DNA from: Eubacterium sp. CAG:252
GTDB lineage: Bacteria > Bacillota > Clostridia > Lachnospirales > Lachnospiraceae
Length of the DNA stretch: 21,095 nucleotides
NCBI GenBank assembly: GCA_000436535.1
Contig: FR886268.1
Span: 12,023 to 33,117, forward strand
Direction: 5' to 3'
Below are positions 7,735 through 15,810 of this stretch, in pieces. Made by a program: the position numbers and the translations under genes. Every line of letters starts with the position of its first letter. Position 1 is the stretch's first letter. The notes under the pieces were generated by a model. The model searched no databases and was not told the origin of the DNA. It saw nothing but the letters and a program-made list of their open reading frames with translations.

Positions 7735-8250
7735 TTATTCTCTCCCTTTTTCATTCGGTTTATCATTATAGCTCATACTGTAACGTTCTCTTACCGCGTC
7801 AATAATACAGGCAGGAACAAACTTGCTGATATCCCCACCATACATAGCCATCTCCTTTACAATGCTTGAACTAAGATATGCATACTTAAGGCTTGTATTA
7901 AGGAAAATCGTATCAATATCAGGTGCTGCCACTCTGTTTGTCTGTGACATCGCAAGTTCGTATTCAAAGTCTGTCACGGCACGAAGCCCCCTTATGATTG
8001 CCTGAACATTATGTTCTCTTGCAAAGTCAACAAGAAGTCCGCTAAAGCTCAATATCTCTACATTTGGTATATCCTTTGTAACTTCTTTCAACATATTAAC
8101 ACGTTCATCTACTGAAAACAAGGGTGTTTTGGTACTGTTATTAAGGACTCCGACTATCAGGTGGTCAACAAGTGCTGCTGACCTTTTTATAATATCAAGA
8201 TGTCCAAGTGTCACTGGATCAAAGCTTCCCGGATATATTGCTTTCTTCAT
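7735..8250 (-). CDS. coaD: Phosphopantetheine adenylyltransferase
   Basis: 171 residues. It catalyses the penultimate step of coenzyme A synthesis, 4'-phosphopantetheine + ATP -> dephospho-CoA + PPi. Nucleotidyltransferase motifs are GSFDPVTLGHLDII (8-21, with the HxGH-like TLGH), IIRGLR (85-90) and the family signature YAYLSSSIVKE (123-133). Length is close to the usual ~160, with a short charged tail (NDKPNEKGRE). Its ATG overlaps the rsmD stop (TAATG), so the two are translationally coupled. The pair rsmD-coaD is widely conserved in Firmicutes. Confidence 0.97.
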   Translation of the reverse strand: MKKAIYPGSFDPVTLGHLDIIKRSAALVDHLIVGVLNNSTKTPLFSVDERVNMLKEVTKDIPNVEILSFSGLLVDFAREHNVQAIIRGLRAVTDFEYELAMSQTNRVAAPDIDTIFLNTSLKYAYLSSSIVKEMAMYGGDISKFVPACIIDAVRERYSMSYNDKPNEKGRE

Positions 8251-8813
8251 TATTCAGCACTTCCCTTCAGGCGTAAAAATAAATGTTTATTAGTCTTATA
8301 CTTCTTAACCCTCACTATATCAAAACCACACTCATCAGCGTACTCAAGGTCACTATCAAGCTTTTCCTCTACAATAACAGTCGTGTATTCATCTATAATA
8401 TCTGAGTGCTGTAATGCTGTGAGTACATCCTTCTCATAATCGTGTGAATATGGTGGGTCCATATATACAATAGAAAATACATCTTTTCCCTTAAGCCTGT
8501 TAATAGCTGAAAGTACATCCATCTCCATAACATCAGCCTTATCATCAAGCTTTGTAAACTTAAGATTATCCCTTATACACTGTGCCGCAGCCTTTGAATT
8601 CTCAACAAGTACTGCTTTGGCTGCACCACGGCTTAATGCCTCTATTCCTATCGCACCGCTTCCAGAATAAAGATCTAAAAAGTGGCATCCAGGTATTTCA
8701 GACTGGAGAATATTAAATAATGTTTCCTTTATTCTGTCCTGGGTTGGCCTTGTATCTGTTCCTTCTATTGTCTTTAATGGAAGGCTTCTGGCCGTTCCTG
8801 CTATAACTCGCAT
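8250..8813 (-). CDS. rsmD: 16S rRNA (guanine966-N2)-methyltransferase
   Basis: 187 residues. It methylates N2 of G966 in 16S rRNA within the 30S subunit. Visible motifs: N-terminal MRVIAGTARSLPL and TRPTQDRIKETLFNIL, the SAM-binding DLYSGSGAIGIEALSRG (47-63), acidic VLVEN (68-72) and the catalytic YMDPPY (117-122), the N6/N2-type DPPY. Full length for the family. It lies 25 bp after the LuxR-type regulator and overlaps coaD by one base. Confidence 0.96.
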   Translation of the reverse strand: MRVIAGTARSLPLKTIEGTDTRPTQDRIKETLFNILQSEIPGCHFLDLYSGSGAIGIEALSRGAAKAVLVENSKAAAQCIRDNLKFTKLDDKADVMEMDVLSAINRLKGKDVFSIVYMDPPYSHDYEKDVLTALQHSDIIDEYTTVIVEEKLDSDLEYADECGFDIVRVKKYKTNKHLFLRLKGSAE

Positions 8814-8838
8814 AGATAAAACCTCACAATCTTTTTAA

Positions 8839-11316
8839 TTAATCAAAAAAGTTCTTAAGCTCCGCCCTCGAATTAATCTGGAGCTTGTTAAATATCATTT
8901 TCATATTGGACTTTACTGTACTTTCAGCGATGAAAAGCTGTTCTGCAATCTCTTTATTAGTAAGTCTTTTAGCTGCAAGCTTTGCAACATCCGCCTCCCT
9001 TACTGTCAGTCCATAATCAGCAAGCAGTCTTCCTGCCTTATTAATAGCTTTCACGCCTTTTTCATAAGGCTTTGCAAGCTTCTGTACACTCTTTACAAAT
9101 ATAGATATATCCTTCGTTGTACCGACCTCTAAAAGAAGATCCCCGATATATGAATAGTTATGTACAAAAGGCATATACATCCTGTCCGGTACGGCCAGAT
9201 TAAGTGCTTCAAGCATGAACTTGTGAGCCTTTTCCTTTTCACCTGTCTCATTGTTGGCTATCGAAAGATATATGTATGTATATATATTGGCTGTGACATA
9301 TGAATATATATGATTAAGTCCAAGAAACTGTCCGCTTATTCCAAGAAACTTATGATAATCCCCCGTAAGTATAAGATACTTTCCAAGTATTATATTGGCA
9401 AAACCAAGCGAATGAAAGTTCATTGAAAGCTCAAGTCTTCTGTAATCCTTCATCCACTCTGACATATTATCAGGACTTGAAAGGTTGGAATATATGTAAG
9501 ACTTACATATATCAACCATCTTTAACATATGCTGTGGAACATAGCTATCCTTCTCAACAATATGTGTCATATTATCCATATGCTGCTTAAACTCATCATT
9601 AGCACCCTTATATATGGCTATAAGTGTCATAATAAATATAGCAGATATGTATATACTGAACTGGTTACGCCCGTCAGCCATATATAAAGCCTTGTGGCAC
9701 AGTATCTCTGCACTGTCTATATCACCACGGTTATAAAGTACTTCTGCTTTCATAAGCGCTTCAAAGCCCTTGCCGTGGCCGTTAGTTATCCTGTAATAAT
9801 TAGATGCACATTCTTCAAGTGCAAGCTTTTCATAATCAAGCTCACCCGCAGCAGAATGATATATACTAAGCACCGATGGACATTCAAATGTAAACGGAAA
9901 CTGTCCTGCTATCTGTTCAAGAGGCTTCTGCGTAATACCTGCCACCTGCTCAAACTTTTCATTCATTTTTTTAAAATCGTTATATTCAAGAAATGCACTT
10001 ATATATGTAAGTGCTGCATTATAATCTATTATCTGCTCATTTGTAAGAAGCTTATCATTACTTATATCTTTCCTAATGTCTGATAATAGCTTGGTTAAAG
10101 TATGTCTTTCATTAAATAAAAACATAATAAAGCTTATTACAACAGCGAATTCATAATGTCCGTTTTTTTCGACACTCCAGTAGTGATTAGCTATATCAAA
10201 AAATGTATCTTTGTTGGACTTGATAACGTATGCATACAGTTTTCCAAGCGAAATATCGCTGTCATATATTTCCTGATAATGCCCTACTCTTGCATACAGC
10301 TCTATAGCTTCATAGAAACTGCCTGATGCCATATATGTATGTGCCGCATTAAGCGTTATATTATATATAACCTCACTTGTTTCATTGGCAAGAATATCAG
10401 ATATAAAATGTCTGAATACCGGATTAAATGTATATGTATGTTCTGACTCATTATACTTAACAAACCCTATTCCCATAAGAATATCGTAACATTCGCTCTC
10501 ACGCCTGCCAGTCTGTGCCACACACTGTGTAAGCGTAAAACCTCCAAGAACAGACAGCTTAAGCAGAAATTCTTTTATATCTTCAGGGCAGTCAAGCCAC
10601 ACATTCGTATATATGAATGAATCCAGTATATCCATAATATGCTTATCTGACATATTATGATTACAGACATATACTTCAACAGCATAAGGCCAACCATAAG
10701 TTTTATCATATATATCCTGCGCTTCCTCATGTGTGATAACAAGCCCATTTACACGATAAAAATCTTTAATATCCTCAACATCAAAAGAAAGCATATCTGT
10801 TCCAACGAACCCTGCCTCATTCTTAAGTATAAGGTTAATCATTCTATGGTTAATTACAGACTTTACAACAAATACAAAGCTTATGCCAAGCTGGTTCTTT
10901 ATACAGTTTACCGCAAAAAGCCAGCTTAACATATCGTCTGGTATTTTGTCAAAATTGTCTATAACTATAATATATTCTGACTCCTTAGACGGAAACATAT
11001 CAAGAATATAAGTGATTTTTCTTATGTCTTCATCCGTATAAGGAAATCCTGCCATTAAAAGCTCGTGCGCATAAGTCGCATTTATAACTTTTAACGAAGT
11101 ACATAATCTCTGCCAGAATATATCAGGTGTCGTATCGGCATCTATCCACAGCACACTACGTCTTGAATAATTCTTATAAAATGTCGAACATACAAGAGTT
11201 TTTCCATATCCTGTAGGAGCACATATGTAGTTATATCTTTTATACTCAAGTTCACCTAAGCCCTCTTTCAGCTTCTTAGAAATATAGGCCCTGTTAATGT
11301 GCTTTAAATGTGCCAT
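8839..11316 (-). CDS. Large MalT-like LuxR-family transcriptional regulator (STAND ATPase)
   Basis: 825 residues. The N-terminal NTPase module has Walker A APTGYGKT (33-40), Walker B-like YIIVIDNFDKI (115-125) and the MalT-family motif YGWPYAVEVY near 207-216. A middle region (about 230-750) reads as a helical-repeat, TPR-like sensor. The C-terminus carries a LuxR helix-turn-helix, LTVREADVAKLAAKRLTNKE then IAEQLFIAESTVKSNMKMIF, ending in LQINSRAELKNFF. In MalT proteins inducer plus ATP drives oligomerisation and DNA binding. The ligand here is unknown: the sensor is not similar enough to MalT to name a sugar. The gene sits inside a housekeeping operon, 26 bp after gpsA and 25 bp before rsmD, with a good GGAGA site. 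No DNA target is visible. Confidence 0.9.
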   Translation of the reverse strand: MAHLKHINRAYISKKLKEGLGELEYKRYNYICAPTGYGKTLVCSTFYKNYSRRSVLWIDADTTPDIFWQRLCTSLKVINATYAHELLMAGFPYTDEDIRKITYILDMFPSKESEYIIVIDNFDKIPDDMLSWLFAVNCIKNQLGISFVFVVKSVINHRMINLILKNEAGFVGTDMLSFDVEDIKDFYRVNGLVITHEEAQDIYDKTYGWPYAVEVYVCNHNMSDKHIMDILDSFIYTNVWLDCPEDIKEFLLKLSVLGGFTLTQCVAQTGRRESECYDILMGIGFVKYNESEHTYTFNPVFRHFISDILANETSEVIYNITLNAAHTYMASGSFYEAIELYARVGHYQEIYDSDISLGKLYAYVIKSNKDTFFDIANHYWSVEKNGHYEFAVVISFIMFLFNERHTLTKLLSDIRKDISNDKLLTNEQIIDYNAALTYISAFLEYNDFKKMNEKFEQVAGITQKPLEQIAGQFPFTFECPSVLSIYHSAAGELDYEKLALEECASNYYRITNGHGKGFEALMKAEVLYNRGDIDSAEILCHKALYMADGRNQFSIYISAIFIMTLIAIYKGANDEFKQHMDNMTHIVEKDSYVPQHMLKMVDICKSYIYSNLSSPDNMSEWMKDYRRLELSMNFHSLGFANIILGKYLILTGDYHKFLGISGQFLGLNHIYSYVTANIYTYIYLSIANNETGEKEKAHKFMLEALNLAVPDRMYMPFVHNYSYIGDLLLEVGTTKDISIFVKSVQKLAKPYEKGVKAINKAGRLLADYGLTVREADVAKLAAKRLTNKEIAEQLFIAESTVKSNMKMIFNKLQINSRAELKNFFD

Positions 11317-11342
11317 ATTCTCTCCATTTCTGCTGACTGCTA

Positions 11343-12353
11343 TTAGTTCCAGTCAACATTACCTGCCTCAATCTTCTTATCTCTTAACATAAGATCCTTA
11401 ACGCCCTCAGCAGGTGCTTTTCCTTCGAATAACACGAGATTAACCTGTTCAACTATAGGCATCTCAACATTGTACTTTTTAGCAAGCTCAAGTGCAGCCT
11501 TTGCAGCATATACACCTTCAACAACCATCTGTACCTCATCCATGGCCTCTTTCATAGAATGACCCTTACCTATGAGTATACCTGCTCTTCTGTTACGGCT
11601 GTGCATACTTGCACATGTAACTATAAGGTCACCTATTCCTGAAAGTCCTGCAAATGTCTTTATATCTGCACCCATAGCACAGCCAAGTCTTGATATTTCT
11701 GCAATACCTCTTGTTATAAGTGCAGCCTTTGTGTTATCGCCATATCCTAACCCGTCAGCAACACCTGCTGCAAGTGCAATAACATTTTTAAGAGCACCAC
11801 CGATACATATTCCAAGAACATCCGGACTTATGTATACACGGAATACATTACTCATAAATATATTCTGCAGATACTCAGCATCCGACTTCTTAGCTGTACC
11901 GATAACACAGGTTGTAGGAATACCACGGCCTACCTCTTCTGCGTGGCTTGGACCTGAAAGAACAGCCATTGTTGCCTGTGGAACTTCATCCTTAGTTACT
12001 TCACATAATGTCTTAAGAGTATGTTCTTCTATACCCTTTCCAACATTTACTATATACTGTCCCTCCTTTACAAAAGGAGCTATAATCTTGGCAGTTGACC
12101 TTGTATAAGGTGATGCAACAGCAAGAACTAATACATCACTGTTTTTTACAACATATTCTGTGTCAGCATTAAACTTAATGTGTTCAGGGAATATTACACC
12201 TGGAAGACACCTTTTATTCTCGCGTGTTTCATCAAGCTCCTTAATCTCATCCGGAAATACTGACCATACCGTAACATCATGTCCATTATTGTTAAGCAGC
12301 ATAGCAAGACCTAAGCCCCAGCTACCTGCTCCAAGTATACCTATATTTGCCAT
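11343..12353 (-). CDS. gpsA: NAD(P)-dependent glycerol-3-phosphate dehydrogenase
   Basis: 336 residues. It reduces dihydroxyacetone phosphate to sn-glycerol 3-phosphate, the backbone for phospholipids. Motifs: Rossmann GAGSWG (8-13), VGKGIE (104-109), SGPSHAEEV (133-141), and the catalytic-lysine region GGALKNVIALAAG (185-197, Lys189), then GLSGIGDLIVTC. Family length is normal. The start has GAGG 5 nt upstream. It directly follows plsY, whose enzyme uses its product, so the pair forms a compact glycerophospholipid entry module. Confidence 0.97.
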   Translation of the reverse strand: MANIGILGAGSWGLGLAMLLNNNGHDVTVWSVFPDEIKELDETRENKRCLPGVIFPEHIKFNADTEYVVKNSDVLVLAVASPYTRSTAKIIAPFVKEGQYIVNVGKGIEEHTLKTLCEVTKDEVPQATMAVLSGPSHAEEVGRGIPTTCVIGTAKKSDAEYLQNIFMSNVFRVYISPDVLGICIGGALKNVIALAAGVADGLGYGDNTKAALITRGIAEISRLGCAMGADIKTFAGLSGIGDLIVTCASMHSRNRRAGILIGKGHSMKEAMDEVQMVVEGVYAAKAALELAKKYNVEMPIVEQVNLVLFEGKAPAEGVKDLMLRDKKIEAGNVDWN

Positions 12354-12368
12354 TTAATCCTCATTTCT

Positions 12369-12385
12369 GGCAATATATTATTGCC
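12369..12385 (-). repeat. Small hairpin between plsY and gpsA
   Basis: GGCAAT and ATTGCC form a perfect 6-bp stem with a 5-nt loop, placed 2 nt after the plsY stop and ahead of the gpsA ribosome binding site. There is no T-tract, so it is unlikely to terminate. It may be an mRNA processing or stability element. Confidence 0.4.
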
Positions 12386-12387
12386 TA

Positions 12388-13056
12388 TTAATTAACCGAT
12401 TTCTTTTCACCTATCTTACGCTCTGTACCGTTAAGCAGTCTTTTAATGTTAGCGTGGTGTCTTGCAACGCCAAGTGCAACGAATAAAAAGACTACAATAG
12501 CTGCTTCAGGAAATTCTCCCTGATTAAGCGGAAGCCATCCAATTAATCCCCATATAACGAACTCTATAAAAAATCCAATTATACCGATTATAGAACCGAG
12601 TGATACATATCTTGAGAGCTTTGTAACTATACCGAAAGTAAGTATACCAAATATAGTAAACATAAAGCAGTACTTAGGAAATAATATCAGGCTTATAACC
12701 ATTCCCGAAGTTGCAGCTATACCCTTTCCACCCTTAAAACCAAGATAGAATGGGAAATTATGTCCAAGCACAACCCCGAAACCACCATACAGAATAAGTA
12801 ACATTTCTGAAACGCCGCTGTTATTGCCATATATGAAATGTATGATAATAGCAACAAGGCATGACTTGAAAGCATCCATAAAGTATGTGAGCATACCAGC
12901 TTTCTTACCAAGTGTACGCATAGTGTTAGTTGTTCCTGCGTTACCACTTCCATAGTCTCTTATATCTATATGATTAAACTTGCCTATCCAGAAACCTGTC
13001 TGGATAATAGCACCAACAAAATATCCTAATATAAGACATATACATCTGTTAAGCAT
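12388..13056 (-). CDS. plsY: Acyl-phosphate:glycerol-3-phosphate acyltransferase
   Basis: 222 residues, an integral membrane enzyme with about six to seven hydrophobic segments. It transfers an acyl group from acyl-phosphate to the sn-1 position of glycerol 3-phosphate, giving lysophosphatidate. PlsY motifs are present: YGSGNAGTTNTMRTLG (35-50), LGHNFPFYLGFKGGKGIA (97-114) and ARHHANIKRLLNGTE in the last 30 residues. The ATG overlaps the der stop by one base (TAATG), indicating translational coupling with der; gpsA follows 34 bp downstream. Confidence 0.97.
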   Translation of the reverse strand: MLNRCICLILGYFVGAIIQTGFWIGKFNHIDIRDYGSGNAGTTNTMRTLGKKAGMLTYFMDAFKSCLVAIIIHFIYGNNSGVSEMLLILYGGFGVVLGHNFPFYLGFKGGKGIAATSGMVISLILFPKYCFMFTIFGILTFGIVTKLSRYVSLGSIIGIIGFFIEFVIWGLIGWLPLNQGEFPEAAIVVFLFVALGVARHHANIKRLLNGTERKIGEKKSVN

Positions 13057-14381
13057 TACTCTTTCTCCTTACGTTCCCTGTTAATAAATCTTATTGAAGT
13101 ACCTCTGAACCCGAATGATTCACGGATTCTGTTCTCTATATATCTTGTATATGAGAAATGAGTCAGTTCTTTGTCATTTACAAACATAACGAATGTAGGT
13201 GGCTTTACCGATACCTGAGTCATATAGTATATTCTTAATCTCTTACCCTTATCAGATGGTGGCTGCTTCATGGCAACTGCTTCTGTAAGGATTTCATTTA
13301 ACACACCAGTTGGTATACGCATAGTCTGGCTGTCGATAATAGTATCTATAAGCTCGTATATCTTTCCTATTCTCTGTCCTGTAAGTGCAGATATAAATAT
13401 TATCTCTGCATAAGACATAAATGCTAAAGTATCCTTTATCTTGCTTGTGAATTCATATATAGTCTTATCGTTCTTTTCTATGGCATCCCACTTATTAACG
13501 GCAATAATTATACCCTTGCCTCTCTCGTGTGCTATACCTGCAATCTTGGCATCCTGCTCTGTAACGCCTTCTGTGGCATCTATTACAAGAATAGCAATAT
13601 CACATCGCTCAACTGCCGCAACAGTTCTTATGATACTGTATCTTTCAAGTTCTTCCTTAATCTTGCTCTTACGTCTAAGACCGGCAGTATCTATAAAGAC
13701 ATACTCTTTCTTATTATAAGTTATCGTTGTATCTATGGCATCTCTTGTTGTTCCTGCTATGTCAGATACAATAACTCTGTTCTTGCCCATAAGCTTGTTG
13801 ATAATAGAAGACTTACCAACGTTAGGCTTACCTATTATGGCAACCTTTGGACGCTCATCCTCCTCTTCCTCTGCTGAGTCTTCCGGAAAATGGCTTATAA
13901 CCGCATCAAGCATATCACCAAGTCCAAGCTTGGATGCTGCTGATATTGGGTGTGGATCGCCTATTCCAAGATTATAGAACTCATATACATCCGGCATAAG
14001 CTTGTCAAAATTATCGACCTTATTAACTGCAAGAATAACAGGCTTTCTTGAACGTCTTAACATATCTGCAACCTTTGCATCTGAATCAACAAGTCCCTGC
14101 TTTACATCTGTAAGGAATATGATAACATCTGCAGTTTCAATAGCTATTTCTGCCTGCTCTCTCATCTGTGCAAGTATAATATCGCTTGTGTCAGGCTCAA
14201 TACCACCTGTGTCAATAAGTGTAAATGACTTATCCAGCCATGTAACATCTGCATATATTCTATCTCTTGTGACACCCGGAGTGTCCTTAACAATAGATAT
14301 CTGCTGCCCTGCAAGGTCGTTAAAAAGTGTTGACTTACCAACATTAGGACGACCAACTACAGCAACTATTGGTTTACTCAT
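13056..14381 (-). CDS. der: Ribosome-associated double GTPase Der (EngA)
   Basis: 441 residues. It is an essential GTPase for 50S subunit assembly. Two tandem G domains are visible. G1: GRPNVGKS (10-17), DTGG (57-60), NKVD (120-123). G2: GKPNVGKS (184-191), DTAG (231-234), NKWD (296-299). They are joined by an acidic linker (EEEEDERPK) and followed by a KH-like C-terminal domain. All nucleotide-binding motifs are intact. The ATG at 14381 has GGAGG 7 nt upstream. It is the first gene of the der-plsY-gpsA-regulator-rsmD-coaD-coiled-coil operon, with a strong predicted promoter at 14442-14470. Confidence 0.98.
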   Translation of the reverse strand: MSKPIVAVVGRPNVGKSTLFNDLAGQQISIVKDTPGVTRDRIYADVTWLDKSFTLIDTGGIEPDTSDIILAQMREQAEIAIETADVIIFLTDVKQGLVDSDAKVADMLRRSRKPVILAVNKVDNFDKLMPDVYEFYNLGIGDPHPISAASKLGLGDMLDAVISHFPEDSAEEEEDERPKVAIIGKPNVGKSSIINKLMGKNRVIVSDIAGTTRDAIDTTITYNKKEYVFIDTAGLRRKSKIKEELERYSIIRTVAAVERCDIAILVIDATEGVTEQDAKIAGIAHERGKGIIIAVNKWDAIEKNDKTIYEFTSKIKDTLAFMSYAEIIFISALTGQRIGKIYELIDTIIDSQTMRIPTGVLNEILTEAVAMKQPPSDKGKRLRIYYMTQVSVKPPTFVMFVNDKELTHFSYTRYIENRIRESFGFRGTSIRFINRERKEKE

Positions 14382-14441
14382 ATATTCGCCTCCATATAAA
14401 AAATCCCAATTTATGAAAAATTAACATACATAATCTAAAAT

Positions 14442-14470
14442 ATAATAACAGTTTAATTGCTTTTTGTAAA
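14442..14470 (-). promoter_or_regulatory. Promoter of the der operon
   Basis: Minus strand: -35 TTTACA (14470-14465), 17-bp spacer ending in TGT, -10 TATTAT (14447-14442), so the -10 also has the TGn extension. Predicted start near 14435, leaving a leader of about 54 nt to the der ATG. Confidence 0.7.
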
Positions 14471-14485
14471 GCGCTATGCTATCAT
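14457..14485 (+). promoter_or_regulatory. Promoter of the secreted/anchored protein gene, interleaved with the der promoter
   Basis: Plus strand: -35 TTGCTT (14457-14462), 17-bp spacer ending in TGC, -10 TATCAT (14480-14485), again an extended -10. Predicted start near 14492, leader about 70 nt. Its -35 lies in the spacer of the der promoter and the reverse is also true. A 5-bp inverted repeat, GCTTT-TTGT-AAAGC (14459-14472), covers both -35 boxes. Confidence 0.65.
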
Positions 14486-14560
14486 ACGAAATATTGAAAA
14501 TGCGTGTTTTTTACAAATGCATTGACAGAAATAATTTTAACACTTTATGGGAGGTTTTTC

Positions 14561-15406
14561 GTGTTTAATAATCGACTCACTAAAAGAATTGCGGCCGCTG
14601 TTATGTCAATGATTATGGTTTTAATGACATTTACATATGCATACGCAGCAGGCGATACTAATGACTTTAAGTTTTCTAATATAGACCTGTCTATAAAAGT
14701 ACCTAAAGAACTTATATGTTTTACAAGAACAACAACCAACAACAACTCTTACCTTGAAAAGTTAGGTGTGGATGAAGCTTCTGTTCTTACCAACAATATG
14801 ATTGCCAATAAGATATATCTTGAGGCAGTTCCAGAAGATGTAAGCTATGAGATAGTTGTATACGGCAACACAGCATCCAAAGGACTTAGTAATCTCAATG
14901 AATTATCTGAGGATGACTTGAATTCATTATATAATGAATATGTAGCCTCACAGTCAGCCATTGATAATGATAATATAAAGGAAGAACTTGAATCAAGCGA
15001 ACTTATAAGAATTAACGACATTCCTTACTTTGTGACTAATATCCACTCTGTATCCAATGATGTAACCGTCTACAGCCAGAAGTATTATACAGTTGTGAGA
15101 GATTATATCTACACATACTCTGTCCAGTCAAAGACTAACCGCGTATCAGATGATATGACAGCCAATGCAAAGAGTATTATAAGCTCTGCTGAATATACTA
15201 AGGTAAGAAAGTCTATATTAGAAAATACGATTGTATCCGAAACTTTATCCAATATAATAACAGTTGGATTACCTATTCTTATTCTTGCAGCTATTCTTTT
15301 CATAATTCTAAAGATTGGACCTAAGGGCAGGGCAAAACGTCTTAATGAAGAGGCAAGACTTAAGGCGGAATATGAAAAGACACATGGTAGTGGAGATAAT
15401 AAATAA
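14561..15406 (+). CDS. Secreted, C-terminally membrane-anchored protein of unknown function
   Basis: 281 residues from the GTG at 14561, chosen because GGGAGG sits 6 nt upstream; an in-frame ATG at 14504 lacks a ribosome binding site and falls just after the predicted transcription start. Layout: signal peptide (RIAAAVMSMIMVLMTFTYAY, cleavage likely after AYA), an extracytoplasmic domain of about 200 residues with many Asn, Ser and Asp, a single membrane segment (VGLPILILAAILFIILKI), then a short basic cytosolic tail. The domain opening, IDLSIKVPKEL, and the mix of short strands suggest an alpha/beta fold, but I recognise no family. No LPXTG or catalytic motif is visible. It is divergent from der and stands alone, with a terminator about 180 nt downstream. 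A surface or envelope role is inferred from topology only. Confidence 0.85.
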   Translation: MFNNRLTKRIAAAVMSMIMVLMTFTYAYAAGDTNDFKFSNIDLSIKVPKELICFTRTTTNNNSYLEKLGVDEASVLTNNMIANKIYLEAVPEDVSYEIVVYGNTASKGLSNLNELSEDDLNSLYNEYVASQSAIDNDNIKEELESSELIRINDIPYFVTNIHSVSNDVTVYSQKYYTVVRDYIYTYSVQSKTNRVSDDMTANAKSIISSAEYTKVRKSILENTIVSETLSNIITVGLPILILAAILFIILKIGPKGRAKRLNEEARLKAEYEKTHGSGDNK

Positions 15407-15585
15407 ATTAATAAACAAATATTAGAAAATCACAAAAATACTTTGCTTTTGTTTGTACCTCAGATACATTTTAATAGATTATGAAAAATCTGTTTTTCTG
15501 ACACGGACACAATTGTGCAATATTTTAAATTTGTTCATTTATAGTTTATAATTTAGATACGTTTAAATCGGTCATATATATAATT

Positions 15586-15638
15586 AAAGGCTGGCTTCGT
15601 AATATAGAAATATATCGAAGCGAGCCTTTATTTTTTAT
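15586..15638 (+). terminator. Strong Rho-independent terminator
   Basis: AAAGGCTGGCTTCG (15586-15599) pairs with CGAAGCGAGCCTTT (15616-15629), 13 of 14 positions matched, loop 16 nt and A/T-rich. It is followed on the plus strand by ATTTTTTAT. On the minus strand the downstream sequence is AATTATATAT, so it may also act weakly on transcripts from pgeF. The stem is typical of a convergent-gene terminator, though it lies about 180 nt past the nearest plus-strand stop codon. Confidence 0.8.
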
Positions 15639-15724
15639 AGTTCATTATATTAATTCTTTATAAGTCATATAACCTCTTATTATGATATAAAGTCAAAAGA
15701 TACTTTAACACTTACTTTATATAT

Positions 15725-15773
15725 GGGGATTACTACATTGCTACGCAATCTCCCACCTATGAGCAGGCTCATA
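15725..15773. repeat. Compact two-hairpin element
   Basis: Two adjacent perfect hairpins: ATTGC-TAC-GCAAT (15737-15749), enclosed by GGGA (15726-15729) pairing with TCCC (15751-15754), and TATGAG-CAGG-CTCATA (15758-15773). Local GC is clearly higher than in the flanking A/T-rich sequence. It lies 38 bp beyond the pgeF stop. No T-tract follows either hairpin. It could be a structured RNA 3' end, a dispersed extragenic repeat or an insertion-sequence remnant. Confidence 0.5.
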
Positions 15774-15810
15774 TAGTTTTAGACCTTTTTGAACTGGGTA
15801 TTATAAAATA

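Larger units (their letters stand above)
15407..15810. other. 404-bp intergenic region without a convincing protein gene
   Basis: It separates the anchored-protein gene (plus) from pgeF (minus), which converge. It holds, in order: weak A/T hairpins, a 10-bp palindrome CACAATTGTG (15508-15517), a possible promoter (TTTAAA 15524-15529, 17 bp, TATAAT 15547-15552), a strong terminator (15586-15638) and a two-hairpin element (15725-15773). The only open frames are about 17 codons (plus, 15723-15776) and 30 codons (minus, 15680-15772), neither with a good ribosome binding site. Confidence 0.7.

Noticed and set aside
14522..14550. TTGACA at 14522-14527 as a -35 box
   Set aside because: The matching -10 position reads TTATGG and overlaps the ribosome binding site, leaving no room for a leader.
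14504..14560. ATG at 14504 as start of the anchored protein
   Set aside because: No Shine-Dalgarno, and it would put about 19 hydrophobic residues before the real signal peptide; GTG at 14561 follows GGGAGG.
15680..15772. 30-codon minus-strand frame beginning MSLLIGGRLRSN
   Set aside because: Poorly spaced binding site and the codons are made up by the two hairpins; without conservation data I treat it as a by-product of the repeat element.
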